Source: G963422445 sp963422445 (GTDB lineage: Bacteria > Pseudomonadota > Alphaproteobacteria > Thalassobaculales > Thalassobaculaceae). Taken from it: DNA of 64,000 bases. The notes beneath the pieces were generated by a model. That model was given only the letters and a program-made list of their open reading frames with translations, made no database searches and was not told the origin of the DNA. Location: positions 1,302,001 through 1,366,000 of the forward strand of contig OY729512.2 in NCBI GenBank assembly GCA_963422445.2, given 5' to 3'. The position numbers and the translations under genes were made by a program. Below are positions 56,316 to 64,000 of this stretch, piece by piece. Position 1 is the first letter of the stretch. Every line of letters starts with the position of its first letter.

Positions 56316-57811
56316 ACTATCGCGTCGTACTGCGCGAAGCGCTCCACCGCCAGCTCGCGGATCACCTCCTGAGCGGGATGCGCCGCGGTGGGCTGCAGGA
56401 AGAGGCATGCCTCTCGCTCTGGCACCGCGGCGACGGATTCAACCGCTATACGGGGATCCTCGCCGACATCTTCCTGCCGGAAGACGGCGACCGGGATCTG
56501 CACGGCAACGTCACGGTGCATGGCGGATACCTCAACCGCGTCCTCGATCGCGCGCTCAAGGCACAGGCCGGCGTCGCCGTCCTTCACAGCCATCCTGGTC
56601 CCGGCTGGCAAGCCCTGAGCGACATGGATGACGACACCGAACGCAACATCGTCGCGCCCTTCGTCCGAGAGACAGGCTTGCCGCTGCTCGGCCTGACCAT
56701 GGGCTCCGACGGCGTCTGGAGCGCTCGTTTCTGGCAGGAAACCGGTCTTGGCCAGATCGCGCCCGCCCACTGTACGGACGTTCGAAGGGTTGGGCCGCGC
56801 CGCACCCGAGCGGATTGCGCTCCGGGCGCGCATCCGCCCTACGCTCGCCGACCAAATCTGGTGCGCACCGTCGACAGTTGGGGCATCGACGCACAGGCGC
56901 GCCTCGCTCACACCCACGTTTGCGTCGTCGGAGCGGGCAGTGTCGGTTCGATCGTTCTCGAATGCCTCGCCCGCACCGGGTTCGAGCAGATCACCGTAAT
57001 CGACCCCGACCTGGTCGAGGACAGAAACCTCGATCGCCTGATCTACGCTGACCGACACTGCCTCGGACTGCCCAAGGCGGACGTGACGGCCGCTCACCTT
57101 CACAGAATTGCCACAGTGCGCGGCTCGCTCGTTCGCCCGGTGCCCTTGTCCATTCGAACGGAGCGCGCCTATCGGCTCGCAGCCGACGCGGACCTCATCG
57201 TGTGTTGCGTAGACAATGCGGAGGCGCGCGAAGTTCTCAATCACGTCGCCTACGCAAACTGCCTCCCCCTGATTGACGGGGGCGTTTTGGTGGAGTCCCG
57301 AGACCGCCTGCTTTCCGCGAAATGGTGCGTCCACCTCGTCGGCCCCGACATGCAATGCCTCCGTTGCCGCAGTCAGTACACCAGCGGCGATGCCCGCGAT
57401 GAACGGATGGGCATCCGTCGTCACGGACGCTACATAAACGACGACGCCCCCGACGGCCCCGAACCGGGCCAGAACACCATCGCGTTCTGCAACCTGGTGG
57501 CGGCTGAGCAGATGCGCATGCTCGTGCGCTACGCGATCGGCGAGGATTGGTGGCACGACGGAACCTCCACCGCCGGTCAGTGGTCATTCGAACACCGCTT
57601 CGTCGAGGCCGAGACCGAGCCGTTCGAGCACCCCGGCCGCTGTGTGGCCACCTGTGAGTTCTCGCACATACGACTAGGACTCGGCGAAGCCGGAAGGCCC
57701 AGATATCCGTTCGCCGACGAGCCGCAAAACAGCTGGGCTACTCGCATGAGGTATCGCTACCGACAGCTCCGGATGAGGTTCGGCCGCGCGAAATCTGCGC
57801 TATGCACCTGA
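56312..57811 (+). CDS. JAMM (MPN) peptidase-E1 (ThiF) fusion
   Basis: 499-aa fusion starting at TTG 56312, overlapping the previous stop. Residues 1-150 form a JAMM peptidase: Glu30/31, then His92-Ser-His94-Pro with Ser103 and Asp106, exactly the HxHPx7SxxD pattern. Residues 195-400 form an E1/ThiF adenylation domain: VVGAGSVGS (207-212), VIDPDLVEDRNLDRL (Asp231, Asp233, Arg238, Asn239, Arg242), CCVDNAEAR (Asp301) and a CLRC pair (Cys349, Cys352). The JAMM part would trim or remove the ubiquitin-like protein and the E1 part activate it. No frame defect is seen. Confidence 0.87.
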   Translation: MNYRVVLREALHRQLADHLLSGMRRGGLQEEACLSLWHRGDGFNRYTGILADIFLPEDGDRDLHGNVTVHGGYLNRVLDRALKAQAGVAVLHSHPGPGWQALSDMDDDTERNIVAPFVRETGLPLLGLTMGSDGVWSARFWQETGLGQIAPAHCTDVRRVGPRRTRADCAPGAHPPYARRPNLVRTVDSWGIDAQARLAHTHVCVVGAGSVGSIVLECLARTGFEQITVIDPDLVEDRNLDRLIYADRHCLGLPKADVTAAHLHRIATVRGSLVRPVPLSIRTERAYRLAADADLIVCCVDNAEAREVLNHVAYANCLPLIDGGVLVESRDRLLSAKWCVHLVGPDMQCLRCRSQYTSGDARDERMGIRRHGRYINDDAPDGPEPGQNTIAFCNLVAAEQMRMLVRYAIGEDWWHDGTSTAGQWSFEHRFVEAETEPFEHPGRCVATCEFSHIRLGLGEAGRPRYPFADEPQNSWATRMRYRYRQLRMRFGRAKSALCT

Positions 57812-57926
57812 TCCATGTCTTCTCCTAATCACGGTGCTTCCGGCTGCTGGGAACCGTACTCTCGAATCTTCAGGGAAACTCGACCTCGCCTTCCCGACGC
57901 ATATCCCCCGACACACAGGCCCGCAC

Positions 57927-59881
57927 ATGCACCTTCACAAAGTCACAGTCAGGAACTTCCGCCTCTTAGCGGATGCCGACCTAGTGCTGGAAACTCCGAC
58001 GACCCTCATCGTTGGGCGCAACAACAGCGGCAAGACGTCCCTGTCCGAGGCAATTCGCCGGTTCCTCGCGGACCAGAATCCCAGGTTCCAGATCGAGGAC
58101 TTCTCCAACACCTCCTATGACCGCTTCTGCGATGCGCTTGCGGCCAAGAGTGCCGGGCGCCCTGACGATGAGTCCGCACCCTCATTCCGAGCATCGAACT
58201 ACGGCTCCTGTTCCGCTACGACCCCAACCAACCTGATCTCGGCGCGCTCAGCGACTTCATCGTCGATCTCGACCCCGACTGCAACGAGGCCCTGATCGTG
58301 GCGCGCTACGAGGTTCGAGATGGCGCCATCGATTCGCTGTTCGCCGATCAACCGGCCGGCAACCTCACCAACCGCGATCGCATCGCCTTCTTCCAAGAAC
58401 TCCGCCAGCGCGTACCCGACCTATTCACCGCCAGCATATGGGCCGAAGACCCCAACGACGACGCCAACCGAAAACAGATGACCGTAACCGCGCTCCGCTC
58501 GCTCTTGGAAACAGATTTCGTGAATGCCCAGCGTGGACTCGACGATGACACCTCAAGAGACACCGACGTCCTCGCCAAGATTCTCGAGGGTCTCTTTACC
58601 GCAGCGCAGTCGCCCACCGCCGACGAGCAAGAGCAGCTGATCGCCCAAGCACTCCAAGATGCCGTTCGCGATATCCAGAGCACGATTCAAGGCGGTTTCA
58701 GAGAAGAGCTACAGAAGCTCATGCCGACATTGAACTCCTTCGGTTATCCCGGTCTCGATGGCTCCGAGCTCGAAACCGAGACGACACTCGACGTCGAGCG
58801 CTTGCTCTCACGCCACACCAAGGTCAGGTACGCCGGCCATCACGGCATCCAGTTGCCGGAGTCGTACACCGGCCTCGGCATACGCAACCTTATCTTCATC
58901 CTGCTTCAGCTAGTCAGTTTCTATCGCTCTTTCCGCGCGGAACCGGCCGCGCCTGGAGTCCACCTCGTCTTCATTGAGGAGCCCGAGGCCCACCTGCATC
59001 CACAGATGCAGGAAGTGTTCATCCGCCAAGTCTCAAAGATTGCCCACCAGCTCAGCACGCAGGACAGCGCTCCCCTGCCGTGGCCGGTCCAGTTCATCGT
59101 GTCGACCCATTCTTCCCACGTCGCAAACGCGGCCGGGTTCGAGGCAATCCGCTATTTCATCCCTGCGTCTGTCGACGGTGTGCGCCACACCAGAATCAAG
59201 GATCTCCGCCAAGGGCTGCACGATACGCCCGAAGAGCGCAGGCGATTTCTCCACCAGTATCTGACTCTGACGCGCTGCGATCTCTTCTTTGCCGACAAAG
59301 CCGTGCTGATCGAAGGCACGAGCGAGCGCCTGCTGCTGCCCGTAATCATCAACAAGATGGAGGCCGCCGAGCCTGCTGAACCCAAACTATCCAGCCAATA
59401 CGTGACGACGATGGAAGTCGGCGGCGCCTACGCGCACATCTTCTTTGCTCTTCTCGACTTTCTGGAACTGCGCACCCTCATCATCACCGACCTCGACTCC
59501 GTCACCGCCGATCGCAAGGCCTGCCCGGTGCACCAAGGGACCGCGACCAGCAATGCCTGCCTGAAATCCTGGTTCGGTGGCGGCGACTACTCCCCCGCAA
59601 CCCTTCTCGCCAAAGACGACGCCTTGAAGGTCGAGAACCTCCGGCGCATCGCCTACCAGCGGCCCGAGGCCGAGGGCGGTCCATGCGGCCGCACTTTTGA
59701 GGACGCGTTCATGCTGGCAAACCCTGCCATGTTCGGCATCGAAGGTGACAAGCCAGACGACCAGGCCCAGTGTGCGTGGCACCAGTTCGACACCATCAAG
59801 AAATCCGAGTTCGCGCTCAAACACGCGATCGACGACACCGACTGGTCCCCACCCGGCTACATCCTCGACGGATTAAGATGA
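57927..59881 (+). pseudogene. OLD-family ATPase/TOPRIM nuclease (GajA-like), one frameshift
   Basis: ATG 57927 (MHLHKVTVRNFRLLADADL) starts an SMC/ABC-type ATPase with Walker A GRNNSGKTSL (residues 30-39). Near 58170 one base is lost or gained, and the frame changes to ELRLLFRYDPNQPDLGALSD, running to 59881. Walker B is HLVFIEEPEAHLHPQMQ, followed by VSTHSSHVANA. The TOPRIM nuclease has VLIEGTSERLLLPVI and LIITDLDSVT. This order is that of OLD endonucleases such as GajA of Gabija. Apart from the shift it is complete; a sequencing error cannot be excluded. Confidence 0.8.
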
Positions 59882-59969
59882 CTCGCGCGTGGCGACATTG
59901 CGGACGACGGGACGATAATCGACCAAGCCGCCCCCATTTTCAAGGCCCCCGACGTCGCGGTGGCCCACG

Positions 59970-60098
59970 ATGGTTGAACCCGTCCAACCCATGAACCCGG
60001 CTGAGGAAGCCAGCCAGAAAGCCCTCGACCAAGTCCATCACTGCCTCGAACACGGGGTGAGCTTTCTAGGTCGTGTTGACGAATTCATGAAATGCTGA
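59970..60098 (+). pseudogene. UvrD/GajB-like helicase, N-terminal stub cut by IS5
   Basis: ATG 59970 reads MVEPVQPMNPAEEASQKALD, then QVHHCLEHGVSFL, after which the CTAG of IS5 copy D begins. The pattern (acidic helix, C-x-x-x-G-x-x-F-L) is how GajB-type UvrD helicases begin just before their Walker A loop. That loop and the rest are missing from the window. It lies 89 bp after the OLD gene, the GajA-GajB order. With only 33 native codons the call rests mainly on context. Confidence 0.5.
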
Positions 60099-60936
60099 TG
60101 ATCATTCTCCATCAATGACACTTTCCGGGGACTTATCATGGCGTTACGCCTGCTCATCACGGATGCTATCTGGTCGACACTCGAGCCGCTACTGCGTGAG
60201 AGCAAACACGCCGCCGGCGCCCCGCCACGGCTCAGCGACCGACTGGTCATCGAAGCCGTCCTCTACCAGGCGCGGACCGGAACCCCATGGCGCGACCTGC
60301 CCGACGAATTCGGCCATTGGAATGCCGTTTATCAGCGGTTTCGCCGTTGGGAGAAGCGCCACCTCTGGGCGCGGCTCTGGCAACAGATACAACAGGTAGA
60401 TGATGAACCACTCAAGGAAGTGTTCATCGATTCGACCATCCTGCGCGCTCATCAACACGCCGCCGGCGCGGTAAAAAAAACGGTGGCCAAGAGGCCCAGG
60501 CTCTCGGCCGCTCCCGGGGCGGGTTCTCCACCAAGCTGCACGTGGCCTGTGCCAACGAAACAACCGGTGTGTGCTTCGTGTTGACGGGTGGCGAGCGCCA
60601 TGATGGCGTGGGATGCGAGCTGCTGTGGAAGGCTTTGCCCAGATCTCCCGCACCGGAGGCTGCGGTCATGGACAAGGCGTATGACAGCAATGGCATTCGC
60701 CAGGCGCTGGCCGACCAGGGCGTCGATGCCGTGATTCCCGCCCGGTCGAACCGGACTGAGACGATTCATCACGATCAAGAAAAATACAAGCGGCGCCAGC
60801 AGGCCGAGCGATTCTTCAACAAGCTCAAACAATTCCGTCGCAGTGCCACACGCTATGACAAACTCGCTCGGACGGTCCTCGCGTTTGTCCACATTGTCTC
60901 AGCATGGAGTATGCTTCGATCATTCGTCAACACGCC
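60070..60936. mobile_element. 867-bp IS5-family element type F, copy D
   Basis: Flanked by CTAG at 60066-60069 and 60937-60940; the right one is shared with type E copy 2. It truncates the helicase gene. Confidence 0.88.
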
Positions 60937-60940
60937 CTAG
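60138..60940 (+). CDS. Type F IS5 transposase, copy D (two-frame)
   Basis: The first frame MALRLLITDAIWSTLEPLLRE runs to the A8 tract (60473-60480). A -1 slip joins GRSRGGFSTKLHVACANET, VMDKAYDSNGIRQALAD and the intact RRQQAERFFNKLKQFRRSATRYDKLA to RSFVNTP, with TAG from the target CTAG. It carries a few substitutions compared with copy B (Ala for Val before ERFF, Ser for Ile in RRSATRYD) but no indel. It is either an active or recently active copy and a possible source of transposase for copies A and C. Confidence 0.78.
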
Positions 60941-61784
60941 ATAGTGTCATCACGAAATACCAGCCCAGAGCGCCAGACATCGAATCTGCACCGCGGCGAG
61001 GAACGATGCGGCATTCCTGGCGTATCGCGTGGCAATCCCACGCCAACGCTTGAGCCACAGAAAGGCGTTCTCCACCAAATGCCGGCGCCGGTAGAGATGG
61101 ACATCATACGCTCTGGGGTGCTTGCGGTTGCGCTTCGGCGGAACCACTGGAATAACTTCATGCTCCTCACAATAAGACAGAATGGCAGTCGTGTCACAGG
61201 CCTTGTCCGCCAACAAGTACTCGGCATCTATGCCCTTCAATCAGCTCGACCGCTTGACTGCAATCTGCGGCCGTCCCCTCGGTCACCAACACCCGCACCG
61301 GCATCCCATGCGCGTCCACAGCCAAGTGCAGCGTCGTGTTCAGCCCCCTTTTGTGCGATCCATCGCCTGATTGCCGCCGACCGCACCGCTCGCATGGGGA
61401 TGGACCTTGAGATGACTGGCGTCAATCATCAGCCATTCATAGTCCGGCTCATCCACCAGAGGCTCCAGCAACGCCCCCAGAGCCCCTTGTCCCGCCAGCG
61501 ACAGAACCGACGATGGGTATTTTTCCAGTCTCCATAGTCTGGCGGCACATCACGCCAGGGAGCGCCGGTACGCAGAATCCAGAAGATCGCATTAATGAAC
61601 CGTCGATTATCCTGCGCCACCCCACCCCAACGTCCCGCTCGGCCAGGCAGATGAGGCTCCAACAACAGCCAGACCCTGTCCGAAATGTCGTGACGCCGAT
61701 GAGCCAATCCCATGAGTCGCCTCCAAGAACCATCGAGTGAATTCGACAGATAGGACAGATAAACATCACTCATGACGACACTAT
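60941..61784. mobile_element. IS5-family element type E, copy 2
   Basis: It lies between CTAG at 60937-60940 and 61785-61788, directly abutting IS5 copy D, in inverse orientation to copy 1. Confidence 0.86.
60950..61773 (-). pseudogene. Type E IS5 transposase, copy 2, frameshifted
   Basis: It starts MSDVYLSYLSNSLDGSWRR at 61773 and retains the five-A run that copy 1 lost, so GDWKNTHRRFCRWRDKGLWG is in frame. One G is missing from the following G-run (about 61479), breaking the frame before the first Asp. The C-terminal frame has LLADKACDTTAI, where Cys replaces the usual Tyr next to the second Asp, and LVENAFLWLKRWRGIATRYAR. The two copies of this element thus carry different single-base defects. 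Confidence 0.78.
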
Positions 61785-61788
61785 CTAG

Positions 61789-62423
61789 ACAATGGCAGAT
61801 CCGCACGCGAATTGATCGCAATGGGCCTGCTACCCCGTGCCGGTGGCCGGGAAAACGCGCCGTAGCGACCATTTTGCAAGCAGAAAAGACGTTGTGGTGA
61901 ACGGTGAGACCTCTCGTCAAGTTAGGTATATAACTCCCCTTCATATCGTCATCCGGGTTCGACCAATCATGTCCATCGGCCGGATGACTGGAACGGCGTC
62001 GGCATATTGCCCGGGCCACGCCGACTTGTCCTGGCACCGGTCGCGTTTCGAGTGAACGGTCATGGCTCACGGTCATCGGCGCTCAGAGTTGGCGCGCCAA
62101 AGGGCATCTCTTCCCGCGGGATGGCGAAGCCAGGTACGGGCCCTGTCGACACCGTCATGCGAATACGTATTCGTGACGACAGAGCAGCGCTCATCTGAGA
62201 GTCGCGGTGCATATTTATGACCGCGGCCTTAATCTGAATCCCCGACCCCAGATCATCCGGATTCGGCATCTTCCAGAATCCGCAAATCGGAGACGGGCGA
62301 CATGGGACAGGGTTTTTCAGCCCGTTGCCGAGCACCACCGGGGCCGGGGCCGCAGTGGCCACCAAATGTCAGCGGCGTTCAGGACATGTCCCGGAACACT
62401 GTCCGCCCCTGCCGGCCGGAAAT
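61789..62423. other. 635-bp spacer, no gene recognised
   Basis: No conserved protein motif is seen on either strand. A minus-strand frame extends the type E transposase upstream but is not conserved. It would contain the 3' side of the MR/MLE gene. Confidence 0.35.
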
Positions 62424-63533
62424 TCATATCCGGTATTTTTCGATCACGGTCGGATCGACTCGCACACCGAACCCGGCACCCTCTGGCAAACGTATCCGGC
62501 CTTCCCTGACCTCGGGGCCTTCGACCAGCATGCCAGCCCAGAGTGGGTCACGTTCAGGGTCGGCGAAACATTCCACGCAGAACCCGTGCGGTTGCGCAGC
62601 CAACAGATGTGCCGCGATTTGCGGTTCCTCATGATGAGTCAACTTGATATCGGCCAGTTTTGCGAGCGCCGCCACCCGCTGCCAGACCGTAACACCTCCC
62701 GATTCCGATGCGTCGAAGTTAATAAAATCGACCGCGCCAGCTTCGACCATGCGGCGCATTGCCTCGCCGGTAATCTCGCTCTGACCGGAATTGACAGGTA
62801 TCGTGCTGGCCCGGCGCACCTCGACCATGCCCCGAATATCGTCCATCCAGTGGCATGGCTCTTCGAACCAAGCGATATCGAAAGGCTCGACGAGGCGCGC
62901 GAAGCGTACGGCATCGCGCCATGACCACCCGCGATTGGCGTCAACGGAAATCAGGAACTCCGGCCCCGCCCCGTCGCGCGCCGCACCGACCCGTTCGGCA
63001 TCTGCCTCCGGCGATAGCCCTCCGACCTTGACCTTGCATCCCGCCATTCCGAGATCTTGCAGGGTCTGCATTTCACGAGCCAGATCGTCGAGGGCCCTGC
63101 CGTCCCCATAGTACCCGCCGATCGAAATGATGGGCATTTCGGCACGGCACCCGCCAAGCAGGCGACCGACACTGACGCCGTAGCATTTGCCGATAGCGTC
63201 CCAGATCGCACTGTCGACGCATGCAATGGCCTGAACCGGCAATTCGGGCGCCATCGCCGCGCTCGACACACGCGCTTCAAGTTGACTGTGCAGACGCTGC
63301 CAGTCGCGAACATCCGCGCCGATCAGTTGCGGAGCCATCTGATCGTTGACAATTGCCGCAATCTCGCGGCCATGCGTCCGGTTGTCGCCGTTATAGGTCT
63401 CTGCAGCGGGGCCGTCCTTGACCCAGAGACGGGTAACCACAGTGCACCGTGACGTGACGTTATAGGTGCTTCCTCCGAAGTCCCGAGCGAGTGGAATCCG
63501 GATCGGTGTTGCCTCTATCCTATCAATAATCAT
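62424..63533 (-). CDS. Mandelate racemase/muconate-lactonizing enzyme family (enolase superfamily)
   Basis: 369-aa enzyme with the MR/MLE layout: N-terminal capping domain, then a TIM barrel. The KxK base motif is GCKVKVGG. The metal ligands are in ISVDANRGWS (Asp), WFEEPCHWMDD (Glu) and VNSGQSEITG (Glu). A His-type catalytic position follows in KLTHHEEPQIAAHL. These enzymes abstract the proton alpha to a carboxylate, here probably dehydrating or racemising an acid sugar; the substrate is unknown. It could feed the acid-sugar enzymes at 36.8-42.1 kb. The frame is intact. Start MIIDRIEATPIRIPLARDFG. Confidence 0.88.
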   Translation of the reverse strand: MIIDRIEATPIRIPLARDFGGSTYNVTSRCTVVTRLWVKDGPAAETYNGDNRTHGREIAAIVNDQMAPQLIGADVRDWQRLHSQLEARVSSAAMAPELPVQAIACVDSAIWDAIGKCYGVSVGRLLGGCRAEMPIISIGGYYGDGRALDDLAREMQTLQDLGMAGCKVKVGGLSPEADAERVGAARDGAGPEFLISVDANRGWSWRDAVRFARLVEPFDIAWFEEPCHWMDDIRGMVEVRRASTIPVNSGQSEITGEAMRRMVEAGAVDFINFDASESGGVTVWQRVAALAKLADIKLTHHEEPQIAAHLLAAQPHGFCVECFADPERDPLWAGMLVEGPEVREGRIRLPEGAGFGVRVDPTVIEKYRI

Positions 63534-63692
63534 GCCTTGCCTCGTATCATAGCCGACAGGTCTTCGGTTGGCGCCCGCATCGAGCGTGATCCGTCGTCAC
63601 TCAGTTTGCGGATTTTCGCCGACACGGCAATGTCTCTCGTCAGGCAGTTCCATAGCCGTGACCGTGTCTTTCGTGCCGGTCACCGAACCTAG

Positions 63693-64000
63693 TGAATTGA
63701 TTCCAAAATTTGAAACCCTCTTTTTCTTGCGGCGATGATGGTATCGGGATCGGCGGGCCAGACGAAGGGCTTGGCTTCGGTGGTGTTGTGTTCGTCGATG
63801 ACGCGGCGGATGGCGTCCTGGAGGTCGCGTACGGAGCGGAAGACGCCGTATTTGAGACGGCGTCGTGTCCGCTTGGCGGAGACGCCTTCGAGCGCGTTCA
63901 GCCACGCGCTCGAAGTGGGGGTGACGTGGAAGGTCCAGCGCGGATGGCGTGCGAGCCAGACCTGGACGTCCTTGTGCTTGTGAGTGGCGTCGTTGTCGAG
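63693..64000 (-). mobile_element. IS630-family element type 1, copy 3, cut by the window end
   Basis: It begins after CTAG (63689-63692) with the TGAATTGATTCC end. The minus strand codes for the C-terminal part of the type 1 transposase (DNDATHKHKDVQVWLARHP, FHVTPTSSAWLNALEG, DEHNTTEAKPFVWP) with stop near 63695. The rest lies beyond the window. Confidence 0.8.

Noticed and set aside
1..64000. tRNA or rRNA genes
   Set aside because: No cloverleaf with a GTTCGAATC-like arm or rRNA core sequence was found by eye; a covariance-model search would be decisive.

Overview
The window looks like GC-rich alphaproteobacterial chromosome, Rhodospirillales-like by inference. The reasons are an EnvZ/OmpR-type pair, a short phasin, a ybjN-proC pair, csaA, carnitine-type acyl-CoA genes, and AbiE and UPF0149 families. 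It is saturated with insertion sequences and decaying genes. I count more than twenty IS copies or fragments from the IS1634, IS5 (several groups), IS66, IS630 (three types), IS1595, IS1380 and IS4/DUF4338 groups, plus two unassigned types. Many are frameshifted, nested, or laid end to end sharing CTAG target sites. This fits a lineage in an IS-expansion and gene-decay phase, for example a host-restricted symbiont, but that is inference.

Layout. 1-10.6 kb: IS scrap yard with an integrase stub, a broken AbiEii toxin, IS1634, IS5, IS66, IS1595 and small excisionase-like HTH genes. 10.6-13.6 kb: an abiEi/abiEii toxin-antitoxin operon whose toxin is split at codon 12 by an IS with a 9-bp target duplication. 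13.6-15.3 kb: relics of UPF0149/SEC-C, cold-shock and HTH genes. 15.4-21 kb: a train of five IS elements. 22.2-30 kb: the healthiest stretch, with ilvE, an OmpR/EnvZ pair, csaA, a phasin, a TetR regulator, proC, ybjN and a zinc alcohol dehydrogenase. 30.7-34.4 kb: three more IS elements. 35.6-42.1 kb: CaiB-like CoA-transferase, OtnC-like class II aldolase, a broken Rpn nuclease, IS630 and a bifunctional aldolase/SDR. 43-50.4 kb: a two-gene acyl-CoA synthetase plus enoyl-CoA hydratase operon broken by IS630, IS1595 and two miniature elements. 50.4-54.2 kb: a DUF4338-IS4 transposase element next to a membrane-anchored collar-like gene, then an IS5 copy. 54.2-60.1 kb: the defence-type locus. 60-61.8 kb: two IS5-family copies. 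62.4-63.5 kb: an MR/MLE enolase-superfamily gene. The window ends inside a third IS630 copy.

The most interesting system is at 54.2-60.1 kb. On the minus strand an XRE-ImmA/IrrE regulator-protease overlaps a PIN-domain toxin gene. On the plus strand, from a face-to-face promoter with a 13-bp perfect palindrome in the shared spacer, runs an overlapping operon: an 80-aa ubiquitin-like protein, a 141-aa E2-like protein and a 499-aa JAMM-E1 fusion. It is followed by an OLD-family ATPase/TOPRIM nuclease and the first codons of what looks like a UvrD/GajB-type helicase. It resembles a bacterial ubiquitin-like conjugation operon coupled to a Gabija-like effector pair. The OLD gene has one frameshift, and two sister IS5 copies cut the two outer genes.

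A second notable item is a family of five miniature inverted-repeat elements (three of 120 bp, two of 111 bp) with shared termini; three have perfect 8-bp target duplications. A third is an IS1595-family element carrying a GIY-YIG-like passenger frame and a small trailing frame, both overlapping the transposase gene by ATGA.
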